The notes under the pieces are model-generated. The model had not been told where the DNA came from. It made no database searches and worked only from the letters and a program-made list of their open reading frames with translations. Source: Micromonospora sp. WMMD1102 (GTDB lineage: Bacteria > Actinomycetota > Actinomycetes > Mycobacteriales > Micromonosporaceae). From it: a DNA stretch of 64,000 nt. The stretch covers positions 4,405,001-4,469,000 of the forward strand of contig NZ_JARUBN010000001.1 in assembly GCF_029626265.1 (NCBI RefSeq), given 5' to 3'. The translations under genes were made by a program, and so were the position numbers. The number at the start of each line of letters is the position of its first letter. The first letter of the stretch is position 1. Shown here piece by piece: positions 38,997 through 48,998 of this stretch.

Positions 38997-40480
38997 CCGC
39001 TGCGGTCCCGGCGGAAGAACAGGTAGACCAGGACCAGCAGTGCGGAGACCACTCCGGAGGTGACCAGGATGGCGTCGGCCGGTTGCGAGGCGACCCAGGC
39101 GACCAGGGACGATCGTCCGAGGTCGTAGGCGGCCATCTCCGGGTCGGTGGCGATCGCCCGGCCGAACTCGGTGACCGCGAGCGCGGTACCGAGGATCGAG
39201 GTCATCGCGATGCCGAGCAGGATCAGGTCGGTAAACATCGCCGACCGGGCGGTACGCCGGGCGGCCAGCTCGGCCAGCCGCCGTCCGCACAGTTCGGTCT
39301 TGAACAGGACCGGCTGTTCCAGCAGCTTCTCGTAGTCCCAGAAGTCGAGGATCGCGTCCATCTCGACCCGTACGGCCCGCTTGAGGTACTTCGACAGGTC
39401 CTGCCGCTCCATGATGATGAGTTCGGCCCGCTGGCTCAGCCGGGTCAGTTGGCCCCGCAGTTGCTCCAACTCCCACCGTGAGCCGGCCGCCGCCGAGTCG
39501 GCGAGAATCTTCGACAGCCGCGCGTCGATCCGGTCCAGTACGCCGTAGAACACCTGGGCGTAGCGCAGCGCCTCCCACTGGTCCCGGAACGGGTCGCCGG
39601 GCAGCATCCGGCCACCGGCACCGGTCCGGTCCAGGAAGAGGTAGTTCAGCCAGCGGACCAGGTGGTCGAATTCGCCGTCGAGCAGCCGGTCGGCCGGTGG
39701 CCGCGGGTCGTCGTCGATGACGACGTCCTTGAGCCAGTGCCGGGTCATCTGCGCGGCACCGGGCGCGGACGGGTCGACCACCAGGCTCCGGGTCACCCAG
39801 AGCGCCTCGCCGAACTCCGCCGTCACCGGGTCGTCGGCGACGGTGGCGGGGAGCAGCACCTCCTCGTCCCGGTCCGCGTCGCGCAGCAACGCGAGCACCG
39901 GGTCCAGGTAGCGCCGGACGACCTCCCGGGCCGTCTGCTCGCCCAGCTCCACCGCCCGGGCCTGCAACTCGTCGAGCCGGGCCGGCAGCCGTCCGGTGTG
40001 CCCGGCCAGCCACGGGTCCACCTCGGCCAGCATCTCCAGCAGCATCAACCCGTGGTCGTAGAGCCGGAAGCTGATCTCCACGAGCCCGGCCCGGAGCGGG
40101 TCTCCGGGCTCCTCCGGCAGGTGTTCGGGGCGGAGCCGGCCGGTCAGTACGTGCATGGTCCGCTCGGCGGCGTGCTCGCTGATCGTCCGGTAGAGGTTCA
40201 GCGAGCTGCGCGGCCGGGTGTGCCGCAACGCCACCTCCGGCGGCACCCCGGCCGCCGGCAACGCGGCGGCAGCGGGCGAAGCATCCGCCCCCGGCACAGC
40301 GACGGCAGCGGGCACGGCAGCCGCCGCCGGCAACGGCGGGGCCAGCCGGGGCAGCAGCGCGTCCAGCTCCGGCTGGCGTTCGGCCCAGAACCGCGCGTGC
40401 GCCCCGGGATCCCGCAGCGCCGCTCCGGGTACGGCGTAGAAGTCGACCACCACCGGGGCGAGGATCCGCAACTGGGTCAC
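38993..40480 (-). CDS. Large cytoplasmic protein with two C-terminal TM helices, unknown
   Basis: About 495 residues. An Ala/Pro-rich loop (about 55-90) is followed by a long, mostly helical cytoplasmic region (YRTISEHAAERTMHVLTGRL, LNYLFLDRTG, ELIIMERQDLSKYLKRAVRV) and two TM helices near the end (LILLGIAMTSILGTALAV and AILVTSGVVSALLVLVYLFF) closed by a basic tail. The long helical domain with a two-TM tail is reminiscent of CorA-like channels, but no GxN motif is present. The GTG overlaps the stop of the upstream gene. Function unknown. Confidence 0.7.
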   Translation of the reverse strand: MTQLRILAPVVVDFYAVPGAALRDPGAHARFWAERQPELDALLPRLAPPLPAAAAVPAAVAVPGADASPAAAALPAAGVPPEVALRHTRPRSSLNLYRTISEHAAERTMHVLTGRLRPEHLPEEPGDPLRAGLVEISFRLYDHGLMLLEMLAEVDPWLAGHTGRLPARLDELQARAVELGEQTAREVVRRYLDPVLALLRDADRDEEVLLPATVADDPVTAEFGEALWVTRSLVVDPSAPGAAQMTRHWLKDVVIDDDPRPPADRLLDGEFDHLVRWLNYLFLDRTGAGGRMLPGDPFRDQWEALRYAQVFYGVLDRIDARLSKILADSAAAGSRWELEQLRGQLTRLSQRAELIIMERQDLSKYLKRAVRVEMDAILDFWDYEKLLEQPVLFKTELCGRRLAELAARRTARSAMFTDLILLGIAMTSILGTALAVTEFGRAIATDPEMAAYDLGRSSLVAWVASQPADAILVTSGVVSALLVLVYLFFRRDRSG

Positions 40481-41562
40481 CGGCCCACCGTCCCCAACCG
40501 CAGGGCGCGGGCGTCGACCCGGAGCACCCGCCCCTGCGCCGGCCCGTTCGTCAGTTTCACCTCGACCAGGATCCGGCCGGGTGTCGGGCCGGCCCGGCCG
40601 ACGAACTCGTCCGGCCAGTGCAGCACCTGCGCCCGGGTGCCCTGCGGGGCGAGCAGGACCAGCACGCCGCGTTCGTCCAGCAGCTCCACCAGCCCGGTGC
40701 CGCCGACCGGATCGAGGGCGACCTCCCGCTGCTCCGACGGGCTTAGCCCGGCGACGATCTCGGCGTACTCCTCGCTCCGGCGCAACTGGCCGAGTTCCTG
40801 GTTGAACTTCCGCATCACGGCGGCCGCCTCGGTGCTGTCCGCCATCATGAAGTGCAGCCCCTGGACGGAGTGGACCAGCGGGTCGTCGCCCTGGAGGTGG
40901 CCGAAGTCGGCGATGTCCCCGGTGAAGTCGGGATCGGCCAGCGCCGCCTGGCCGGGGAGCAGCCCCTCGGCGAGCAGGTCGATCCGGCCCTCGGCCAGTG
41001 CCTGGAAGCCCTCCAGTGTGGACTTGAACTCGACGAAGTCGGTGACCGCCGACTCCAGTTCGTCCCAGTAGTCGTACCCGGTGATGCCGCCGACCCGCAG
41101 CCGGGCCAGGTCGGCGGCGGCGGAGATCTTCGGCTGGCCGGCCCGGCGGTCGTAGAAGAGCACGTACTCGAAGTCGACGAGCGGGTCCGACAGCAGCAGG
41201 TCCGCCCGCCGTGACTCGCTGGCGACCAGCGGGAAGACCCCGACGGTGGCACCGGAGCGGACCTGCTCCTCGGCCAGCGCCCACGAGGTGTACCTGATCT
41301 CGGGGCGGTAGCCGGCGCGGTTCAGCACCTCGACCACCAGTTCGGCGACCGGGCCGCCGTCGGGCAACTCCGGGCCGACGAACGGCGCCCAGTCGCCGCT
41401 GGCGACCAGCACCGGCCGGGACGGCGAGGTGGGCGACGGGCGCAGCCCGATCGCGATGTACGTCCCGGCGACCGCCACCACCAGCAGCAGGGCGAGCACC
41501 GGGCCCCAGATCCGGAGCGGCTTGAGCAGCAGGCTGGACCATCTGGCCGGGTTCGGCGCCAC
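40477..41562 (-). CDS. Membrane-anchored periplasmic binding protein-like (SBP_bac_3 type)
   Basis: About 361 residues: a short cytoplasmic N-terminus, one TM helix (VLALLLVVAVAGTYIAIGL, about 20-38) and a type II binding fold (VLVASGDWAPFVGPELPDGG, VGVFPLVASESRRADLLLSDPL, LARLRVGGITGYDYWDEL) like those binding amino acids. The last 80 residues form a small extra beta domain. It is tethered by a TM helix instead of a lipid anchor and has no ABC permease beside it, so it may act as a sensor or adaptor. The GTG at 41562 is chosen because AGGAAG lies 7 nt upstream. Confidence 0.75.
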   Translation of the reverse strand: MAPNPARWSSLLLKPLRIWGPVLALLLVVAVAGTYIAIGLRPSPTSPSRPVLVASGDWAPFVGPELPDGGPVAELVVEVLNRAGYRPEIRYTSWALAEEQVRSGATVGVFPLVASESRRADLLLSDPLVDFEYVLFYDRRAGQPKISAAADLARLRVGGITGYDYWDELESAVTDFVEFKSTLEGFQALAEGRIDLLAEGLLPGQAALADPDFTGDIADFGHLQGDDPLVHSVQGLHFMMADSTEAAAVMRKFNQELGQLRRSEEYAEIVAGLSPSEQREVALDPVGGTGLVELLDERGVLVLLAPQGTRAQVLHWPDEFVGRAGPTPGRILVEVKLTNGPAQGRVLRVDARALRLGTVGR

Positions 41563-41700
41563 GTTCGATCTTCCTATCCGGACGGTGACCCCTGGGTCGT
41601 GCGGCACGGCGTACCCCCGCCGACGTCTTCCGCGAGTCCGTAGGGTACAAGATCCGCGAAACCGGACGAGGCCGCTGTGCGGCGTTCCCGGGGCAGACGG

Positions 41701-41734
41701 TCGCGGCCGCCGCGCCGGAGCGCGACGGCCGCGA
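41701..41734 (-). terminator. Terminator after pheT
   Basis: TCGCGGCCG (41701-41709) pairs with CGGCCGCGA (41726-41734). It lies directly after the pheT stop and before the next minus-strand gene. No T-run is present. Confidence 0.7.
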
Positions 41735-41760
41735 TCGACCATCCGGACGGGGTACCGGCG

Positions 41761-44352
41761 TCAGGCGCCCCGGAGCACCGCACCGAACCGGCGGGCCGCC
41801 TCGGCCACCGCCGCGTCCCGGGCGGCCACCGCCTCCTCGCCGGTGAGCGTCCGGTCCGGCGCCCGGAACACCAGCTTGTACGCCAGCGACCTGCGCCCCT
41901 GCCCCAGCTGTTCCGAGGAGTAGACGTCGAAGAGCCGGATCGACTCCAGCAGCTCCCCGGCGCCCTCGGCCAGGGCCCGCTGCACCTCGTCGGCCGGCAC
42001 GGCGGCGTCCAGCACCAGCGCCACGTCGATCAGCGCGGGCGGGTAGCCGGAGATCCGGGGTGCCGGCGTCACCGGTGCGGCCGGCAGGGCGTCCAGGTCG
42101 ATCTCGAACGCGCTGGCCCGGGCCGGCAGGTCCAGTTCGGACAGTACCGCCGGATGCAGTTCCCCGGCGTGCCCGACCGGCACGTCGTCCACCCGGAACT
42201 CGGCGCACCGGCCGGGGTGCCAGGGTGCGTACTCCGCCTGCCGGACCGCCACCCGGTCGCCGGGGATGCCGGCGGCGGCGAGCACGTCCCGGCCCGCCTG
42301 CACCGCGTCCGCCCAGCCGGCCTGGCGTCCGGCACCCCACCAGCCGGCCGGCTCCACCTCGCCGGCCAGCACCCCGGCGACCCGCCACGGCTGCTCCGGC
42401 AGGACGGCGTCGGCGGCCCGGAACTCCTCGTCGCTCGGCCGGTGCTCCACCCCCATCGCTGGTGGCGGGCCGGTCCGGGGCCGGGGCAGGAAGACCAGGC
42501 CGATCTCGTAGAGCGCCACGTCCCGGTGGCCCCGCCCGAGGTTGCGGCGCAGCGTGCCGAGCAGGGTGCCGAGCAGCGTGGTCCGCATCAGCGGCTCGGT
42601 GTCGGCCAGCGGGTTGGCCAGCCGCACCGCGTTCCGGCGCGGGTCGTCGGCGGGCAGCCCGAGCCGGTCGAACAGCTCGGCGGAGACGAACGGTGCGGAG
42701 AGCACCTCGACGAAGCCGGCCTCGGCGAGGGTACGGCTGACCGAGCGGCGGCGCCGCTGCTCCGGGGTGAGTCCCCGGCCGGGCGGGGCGACCGGCAGCA
42801 CCGACGGCACCTTTTCGTAGCCGTCCAGCCGGATCACCTCCTCGACCAGGTCCGCCGGGTCGGTGAGGTCCGGCCGCCAGCTCGGCGGGGTGACCACCAG
42901 GGTGTCCGGCCCGCTCGCGTGCCGTCCGCCGGGCCCGTTGCCGGTGCCGGCCCGCCCGTTGCCGGCCGCGGTGCGCCCGTCGCCGACCGCTACCGCACAG
43001 CCGACCCGCTCCAGCAGCTCGACCGTCCGCCCCGGCGGGTACGCCACCCCGGCGCGCCGGGCCGGCAGGTCCGCGTCGACGACGACCCGGTTCGGCGGGC
43101 GGACGTGGTCGACGTCGAGCACCTCGACGCCGGCCGTGCCGCCGCCGTACCTGGTGAGCAGCTCTACCGCCCGCTCCAGGGCGACAAGTGGCAGCGCCGG
43201 GTCGACGCCGCGCTCCCAGCGCTTGGCGGCCTCGCTGAACAGCCTGTGCCGGCGGGCGGTCCGGCCGACCATCACCGCCTGCCAGTGCGCCGCCTCGAAG
43301 AGCACGTTGACGGTGCTGTCGACGACCTCGCTGGTCTCGCCGCCCATCACGGCGGCGAGCGAGATCGGCACTCCGCCGTCACCGGCCCCGGGCAGGCCGG
43401 CGTCGCAGATCACCATGTCCTCCGGGTCCAGCGCCCGGTCGACCCCGTCCAGGGTGGTCAGCCGCTCCCCCGGCACGGCCCGGCGCACGACCAGCTCGCC
43501 CCGGAGCGCGTCGGAGTCGAAGGCGTGCATCGGCTGGCCCAGTTCCAGCATCAGGTAGTTGGTGATGTCGACCGGCAGCGAGATGGTCCGGATGCCGGCG
43601 TGGGTGAGCCGCTGCCGCATCCAGGCCGGCGACTCGGCGGCCGGGTCGACGCCCCGGACCACCCGGGCGGCGAACCGGTCGCAGCCGACGGTGTCCAGCA
43701 CCCGGACCGGGTACGCCGGCTCCGGCGTCGCCCCGGGCGCCGGTGCCAGCCCCGGGTCCCGGAACGGCACCTCGAAGGCGTGCGACAGCTCCCGGGCCAG
43801 GCCGCGTACGGACATCGCGTACCCCCGGTCCGGGGTGATCTCGACCTCGACGACCACGTCGTCGAGCCCGACCACCGGCCGCGCGTCGTCGCCGGGCTTG
43901 GCCGGCACGTCCTCGGGCAGCACCAGGATGCCCGCGTGGTCGTCGCCGATGCCCAGTTCCCGGACCGAGCAGATCATGCCGTTGGAGTTGCGCCCGTACG
44001 TCTTCCGGGCGCCGATCGAGAACCCGCCGGGCAGTACGCCGCCGGGCAGGATCACCACCACCCGGTCACCGGCGGCGAAGTTCGTCGCACCACAGACGAT
44101 CTCCTGCGGCTCGCCGGTGCCGTTGGCGGCGCCGACGTCGACCCGGCAGAACCGGATCGGCTTCTTGAATCCGGTCAGCTCCTCGATCTCGAGCACCTCG
44201 CCGACCACGAGCGGGCCGGTGACGGTGCCGCGCAGGTCCACGATGGACTCGACCTCGATGCCGAGGCTGACCAGGGCCTGCTCCAGCTCGTCGGGGCCCA
44301 GCTCGGCCGGCAGTTCGACGTGCTCGCGCAGCCAGGAAACAGGAATTCGCAT
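41761..44352 (-). CDS. pheT: Phenylalanyl-tRNA synthetase beta subunit
   Basis: 863 residues, the usual actinobacterial length. N-terminal MRIPVSWLREHVELP, OB-fold tRNA-binding domain (VVGEVLEIEELTG, CSVRELGIGDDHAG), the B3/B4 editing module, B5, the catalytic-like core (QRRRRSVSRTLAEAGFVEVL) and the C-terminal ferredoxin-like anticodon-binding domain (PRISGYPPALIDVALVLD). With PheS it forms the (alpha-beta)2 enzyme that charges tRNA-Phe. It starts 3 nt after a short linker ORF that begins in the pheS stop. Confidence 0.98.
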   Translation of the reverse strand: MRIPVSWLREHVELPAELGPDELEQALVSLGIEVESIVDLRGTVTGPLVVGEVLEIEELTGFKKPIRFCRVDVGAANGTGEPQEIVCGATNFAAGDRVVVILPGGVLPGGFSIGARKTYGRNSNGMICSVRELGIGDDHAGILVLPEDVPAKPGDDARPVVGLDDVVVEVEITPDRGYAMSVRGLARELSHAFEVPFRDPGLAPAPGATPEPAYPVRVLDTVGCDRFAARVVRGVDPAAESPAWMRQRLTHAGIRTISLPVDITNYLMLELGQPMHAFDSDALRGELVVRRAVPGERLTTLDGVDRALDPEDMVICDAGLPGAGDGGVPISLAAVMGGETSEVVDSTVNVLFEAAHWQAVMVGRTARRHRLFSEAAKRWERGVDPALPLVALERAVELLTRYGGGTAGVEVLDVDHVRPPNRVVVDADLPARRAGVAYPPGRTVELLERVGCAVAVGDGRTAAGNGRAGTGNGPGGRHASGPDTLVVTPPSWRPDLTDPADLVEEVIRLDGYEKVPSVLPVAPPGRGLTPEQRRRRSVSRTLAEAGFVEVLSAPFVSAELFDRLGLPADDPRRNAVRLANPLADTEPLMRTTLLGTLLGTLRRNLGRGHRDVALYEIGLVFLPRPRTGPPPAMGVEHRPSDEEFRAADAVLPEQPWRVAGVLAGEVEPAGWWGAGRQAGWADAVQAGRDVLAAAGIPGDRVAVRQAEYAPWHPGRCAEFRVDDVPVGHAGELHPAVLSELDLPARASAFEIDLDALPAAPVTPAPRISGYPPALIDVALVLDAAVPADEVQRALAEGAGELLESIRLFDVYSSEQLGQGRRSLAYKLVFRAPDRTLTGEEAVAARDAAVAEAARRFGAVLRGA

Positions 44353-44355
44353 GAC

Positions 44356-45482
<1,127 letters not shown>

Positions 45483-45794
45483 CTACTCCCTCTGCGTCGC
45501 GGGCGGTGGTCCCGCTGTCTCCACGTCGAATGTCCCCGGTGCGCCACGCGGCACGCCCACTGTCGGACACCGGACCGCTCCGCCGGACGGCGGTACGGCG
45601 CGTCGACTCTTCCCCGGCAGGTCCGTCGCCGCCGCGAGGTGACCGGCGGCGGGCCGGCACCGTGCGGTCGAGGTCGGAAGAGGTTCCGGTGGCGGGCGCC
45701 GTTGCGGCGGCTCGCGGAGAGTCTACGGACGGGCGGCTGGGCCGCAGCCCGCCGGTGGGAGGGTACGCAGGGAGGGAAAGGGGTCAGCCCTGCC

Positions 45795-45814
45795 GCCCGC
45801 CGGGACCGGCGGGC
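45795..45814 (-). terminator. Terminator in the gap between the methyltransferase and pheS
   Basis: GCCCGCCGG-ga-CCGGCGGGC can form a compact GC hairpin downstream of the SpoU methyltransferase gene, followed in that direction by a pyrimidine-rich CCCTTTCCCTCCC. It should end the infC-rplT transcript. The remainder of the 45474-45913 gap shows no further recognisable element. Confidence 0.6.
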
Positions 45815-45913
45815 TGGCTAAACGAGCGGCGTCGCGGATCGCGGACGCGCCGCCTGGCGGACTCGGTCATCAGGTCGACAACTCCCTGGTCGGTTCTGCT
45901 GCCCCGGGACCCA

Positions 45914-46798
45914 TTATGCGCTCTCCGGCGTGGAACGGGTGGACCCGGGCCGCAGGGCTCTGGCCGAAGCGTACAGGCAGACCGCGGCGGCGGCAGCCAG
46001 GTTAAGGCTCTCGGCCCGGCCGTGCAGCGGCACGCGTACCCGGGCGTCGGCGGCCTCGGCCAGCTCCGCCGGCAGGCCGTGTGCCTCGGAGCCGAACAGC
46101 CAGGCGGTGGGCCGGGCCAGCCCGCCGGAGTCGGCGAGGTCGTCGAGGTCGGTCTCGCCGTAGCCGGAGGCGGCCAGCACGGTCAGTCCGGCCGCCCGCA
46201 GCCGGGCCAGCACCTCCGCCGGGTCGGGTGCCCGGACCAGGTCGACGTGGAAGAGGCTGCCGGCCGAGGCGCGCACGCACTTGCCGTTGTACGGGTCGAC
46301 CGCGTCCCCGGCAAAGACCACCGCACCCGCCCCGGCGGCGTCGGCGGTGCGCAGCACGGTGCCGGCGTTGCCCGGGTCGCGGATCTCGGCGAGCGTGGCG
46401 ACGAGCCGGGGCCGCCGGTCCAGCGCGGTGCCGATCGGCACGTCGAGCCGGGCGCAGACGGCGACGATGCCCTGCGGGGCGACGGTTTCGGTGAGGGCCG
46501 CGAGCGCGTCGTCGGTCACCGGGGAGACCGGCACGTCGGCCCGGGCGGCGATGCCGGCAAGCTCGGCGTACCTGTCGAGCCCGGCCGGGGTGCCGAAGAG
46601 TTCGACCACCACGCCCGGCACGGCCAGCGCCTCCCGGACCGCCTGCGGCCCCTCGGCCAGGAACCGGCCGGTGGTGTCGCGGTCCCGGCGCCGGTGCAGG
46701 CGCCGGGCCGCGACGATCCTCGGGGTGCGTGGCGTGAACAGCCCCTGCTCCGCTCCCCGGACATGGTCAAGGCGCCCCACCTGCGGATTAACCGACAT
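45914..46798 (-). CDS. SpoU/TrmH-family RNA 2'-O-methyltransferase
   Basis: About 294 residues, with an N-terminal substrate-binding domain (FLAEGPQAVREAL) and a C-terminal SPOUT knot: motif 1 EIRDPGNAGTVLRTADAAGA, motif 2 WLFGSEAHGLP and motif 3 PLHGRAESLNLAAAAAVCL. It methylates rRNA or tRNA with SAM. The target cannot be read from sequence (TsnR, RlmB and TrmH are all related). The ATG at 46798 has GAGG 8 nt upstream. It lies 32 nt after rplT, as is common in actinobacteria, so it is probably the last gene of the infC operon. Confidence 0.93.
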   Translation of the reverse strand: MSVNPQVGRLDHVRGAEQGLFTPRTPRIVAARRLHRRRDRDTTGRFLAEGPQAVREALAVPGVVVELFGTPAGLDRYAELAGIAARADVPVSPVTDDALAALTETVAPQGIVAVCARLDVPIGTALDRRPRLVATLAEIRDPGNAGTVLRTADAAGAGAVVFAGDAVDPYNGKCVRASAGSLFHVDLVRAPDPAEVLARLRAAGLTVLAASGYGETDLDDLADSGGLARPTAWLFGSEAHGLPAELAEAADARVRVPLHGRAESLNLAAAAAVCLYASARALRPGSTRSTPESA

Positions 46799-46830
46799 GC
46801 GGGACGCCTCGATCGGGTGTCGCGGGGTGG

Positions 46831-47223
46831 TCAGGCGGCCTGGGCCGACGCGCCACCGGTGCCCTCGGCCGCCACGGCGGCGCGGGCGACCTCGACGATC
46901 GCCGCGAAGGCGGTCGGGTCGTTGACGGCGAGGTCGGCCAGGATCTTGCGGTCGACCTCGACGCCGGACAGCTTCAGCCCCTGGATGAGCCGGTTGTAGG
47001 TCATCCCGTTGGCGCGGGCCGCCGCGTTGATCCGGGTGATCCACAGCTGCCGGAAGTCGCCCTTGCGGTCGCGCCGGTCCCGGTAGGCGTACTGCATCGA
47101 GTGCAGCACCTGCTCCTTGGCCTTGCGGTAGAGCCGGGACCGCTGGCCGCGGTAGCCGCTGGCGGTCTCCAGGACCGTACGGCGCTTCTTCTGGGCATTC
47201 ACTGACCGCTTGACGCGTGCCAT
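46831..47223 (-). CDS. rplT: 50S ribosomal protein L20
   Basis: 130 residues, start [19 protein letters not shown]. Conserved [37 protein letters not shown] and YNRLIQGLK. Binds 23S rRNA early in 50S assembly. The C-terminus carries a short Ala-rich tail. Third gene of infC-rpmI-rplT. Confidence 0.98.
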   Translation of the reverse strand: MARVKRSVNAQKKRRTVLETASGYRGQRSRLYRKAKEQVLHSMQYAYRDRRDRKGDFRQLWITRINAAARANGMTYNRLIQGLKLSGVEVDRKILADLAVNDPTAFAAIVEVARAAVAAEGTGGASAQAA

Positions 47224-47255
47224 CTCAACTGCTCCTTAGGGTCAAGAGGCGCGCG

Positions 47256-47450
47256 TCAGCGGCCCAGCAACTTCTTGATTCGCTTGAAATCGGCCTTGGC
47301 CACCTCGACGGTGCCGGTGAGCCGGCGGGTCCGGGTGGAGGGCTTCTTCTCCAGGTTGTGCCGGAGGCCGGCCTGCTGGGCGACGATCTTGCCCTTGCCG
47401 GTCACCTTGACCCGCTTGCCCATCCCGGTGTGGCTCTTCATCTTCGGCAT
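47256..47450 (-). CDS. rpmI: 50S ribosomal protein L35
   Basis: 64 residues, start MPKMKSHTGMGKRVKVTG, with the conserved basic core and KKLLGR end. The position between infC and rplT is the canonical order. Confidence 0.98.
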   Translation of the reverse strand: MPKMKSHTGMGKRVKVTGKGKIVAQQAGLRHNLEKKPSTRTRRLTGTVEVAKADFKRIKKLLGR

Positions 47451-47470
47451 CTTGGTGCGTCTCTCCCCTG

Positions 47471-48109
47471 TTACTCGCCGGTGGTTCCGGCGGGTCCGGC
47501 CGGGCCGGGCGCCGCCTCGGCGACCGGCGGTGCCTCGGCGGCACCGGCCTCCCGCTCGCGCGGCGAGCCAGCCCTGGCTGCCGTGGCGGCGGCCTTGGTG
47601 GCCCGGTGCGGAGCCAGGACCATGATCATGTTGCGACCGTCCTGCTTCGGAGCGGCCTCGACGTACCCCAGTTCCGAGATCTCGGATTCGAGCCGGCGCA
47701 GGAGCCGGTAGCCCAGCTCCGGTCGGCTCTGCTCGCGACCGCGGAACATGATCGTCACCTTGACCTTGTCGCCCGCCTTGAGGAACCGCACCACGTGACC
47801 CTTCTTGGTCTCGTAGTCGTGCGGATCGATCTTCGGACGAAGCTTCATCTCCTTGATGACGGTCTGTTGCTGGTTACGCCTGGCTTCGCGCGCCTTCAGT
47901 GCGGACTCGTATTTGTACTTACCGAAGTCCATGAGCTTGCACACCGGCGGGCGCGCCATCGGCGCAACCTCGACCAGGTCCAGGTCGACGTCCGCGGCCA
48001 GCTGCAGGGCTCGCTCCAGCGGGACAATGCCCACCTGCTCGCCCTCAGGGCCGACCAGTCGGACCTCACGTGCCCGGATCTGCTCGTTCACGCGTGGCTC
48101 GACGCTGAT
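47471..48109 (-). CDS. infC: Translation initiation factor IF-3 (apparent ATC start)
   Basis: Binds the 30S subunit and checks start codons. The protein contains [19 protein letters not shown], the linker, and the C-terminal domain with [12 protein letters not shown], followed by a Pro/Ala-rich tail. The family N-terminus (xSxEPRxNExIR) is matched only if translation begins at ATC (48109), giving about 212 residues: GAGGAGG lies 4 nt upstream, and no ATG/GTG/TTG has such a site. A GTG at codon 7 (48091) is the conventional alternative but has no ribosome site. infC of E. coli starts with AUU for autoregulation, so a rare start codon is plausible. Confidence 0.93.
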   Translation of the reverse strand: MSVEPRVNEQIRAREVRLVGPEGEQVGIVPLERALQLAADVDLDLVEVAPMARPPVCKLMDFGKYKYESALKAREARRNQQQTVIKEMKLRPKIDPHDYETKKGHVVRFLKAGDKVKVTIMFRGREQSRPELGYRLLRRLESEISELGYVEAAPKQDGRNMIMVLAPHRATKAAATAARAGSPREREAGAAEAPPVAEAAPGPAGPAGTTGE

Positions 48110-48176
48110 GGGGCCTCCTCGTGGTGATCCTCACCGGCCGCGCGTCAGCGGTGGCCGGTCCTAACGTCTGCGACCC

Positions 48177-48207
48177 AAAGCAGAAGGCCCCGGCGCATGC
48201 CGGGGCC
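48177..48207 (-). promoter_or_regulatory. Attenuator-like hairpin in the infC leader
   Basis: On the minus strand GGCCCCGGC-atgc-GCCGGGGCC (48207-48186) is followed by TTCTGCTTT. It lies about 75 nt before the infC start, inside the leader, so it could be a regulated terminator for the IF3/L35/L20 operon, as known in other bacteria where L20 or IF3 acts on the leader. A second possible stem (ACCGGCC/GGCCGGT) lies between it and infC. Confidence 0.5.
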
Positions 48208-48380
48208 CGCTCGACCGGTCATCGGCGATCAACGATCGCGCTCCGGATCGGCTGGGCCGAACCGGTTGACCGGACCCGGCCACCGGAGACGGCGACACGG
48301 GTGGGAGCAGGCGCTCCGCTTCTTGACCGTCCCGCACCGGCTGGAGATCCAGCACAGCGAGGACAGTGGTCGACCAGAGA

Positions 48381-48410
48381 AGACTAGCAGGTCAGCCCGC
48401 AGGATGCCAA
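48381..48410 (-). promoter_or_regulatory. Predicted promoter of the infC operon
   Basis: TTGGCA (48410-48405), 18-bp spacer, TAGTCT (48386-48381). It gives a leader of about 265 nt that contains the attenuator-like hairpin. The 326-base gap 48110-48435 is accounted for by this promoter and the leader. Confidence 0.55.
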
Positions 48411-48435
48411 AACGGGCACGCCGGGGCGGTGGTGG

Positions 48436-48930
48436 TCACTCCGCCGGCTGCGGTGTGGCGGGGCGGGGCTGCTGGTGTGCGGCGTGCAGGGCGCGCAGTC
48501 CGCGTACCCCGTCGACGGCCAGCTCCCGGTCCACCGCCTGGAGGGCCAGCACCGGCACCAGCTCGTCGTCGTGCAGTTCCAGGCTGGCCCAGGCCGAACT
48601 CCGGTCGAACCGGACCGCCCGGACCACCTCCCAGGGCACGTCGTAGCCCCGGAAGACGTTGCGGACCCGCACCCCCCGGGCGTCCGCCTCGACCCGGGGG
48701 CGGGTGAAGAGCAGCACCACGAAGGCACCCAGCACGCCGAGCCCGGCCATCGCGAGCTGGTCGCCACGCTGGAAGGTCGCCGCACCGGCCCCGGTCGAGC
48801 CGCGCAGCCCGATGCTCAGCAGGGCGAACATGACCACCAGCGCGGGAGCCAGGATCCAGCAGACCACCCGGATGCGTCGCGGACGCACGGAGACGGTGCC
48901 GGGATCGCGGGCGACGGCGGATTCGGTCAC
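48436..48930 (-). CDS. Two-TM protein with bacterial PH-like domain
   Basis: About 164 residues. Two hydrophobic segments (CWILAPALVVMFALLSIGL and LAMAGLGVLGAFVVLLF) precede a small beta domain (VEADARGVRVRNVFRGYDVPW, VRAVRFDRSSAWASLELHDD) of the PH-like type common in short actinobacterial membrane proteins. Start GTG at 48930; an earlier in-frame GTG at 48954 is possible. No function is known. Confidence 0.8.
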   Translation of the reverse strand: MTESAVARDPGTVSVRPRRIRVVCWILAPALVVMFALLSIGLRGSTGAGAATFQRGDQLAMAGLGVLGAFVVLLFTRPRVEADARGVRVRNVFRGYDVPWEVVRAVRFDRSSAWASLELHDDELVPVLALQAVDRELAVDGVRGLRALHAAHQQPRPATPQPAE

Positions 48931-48998
48931 GCCGTCCAGTCTGCCATCCGGCACCCGCCGGACCGCCGCCAGCCCGACTTCGCCCAGACGCGGACGGT

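Noticed and set aside
40481..42388. In-frame extension of the two-TM protein to over 1100 codons
   Set aside because: The extension runs out of frame across the binding protein-like gene and pheT and is Arg/Gly-rich without domains. The GTG at 40480 overlapping the previous stop is the sensible start.
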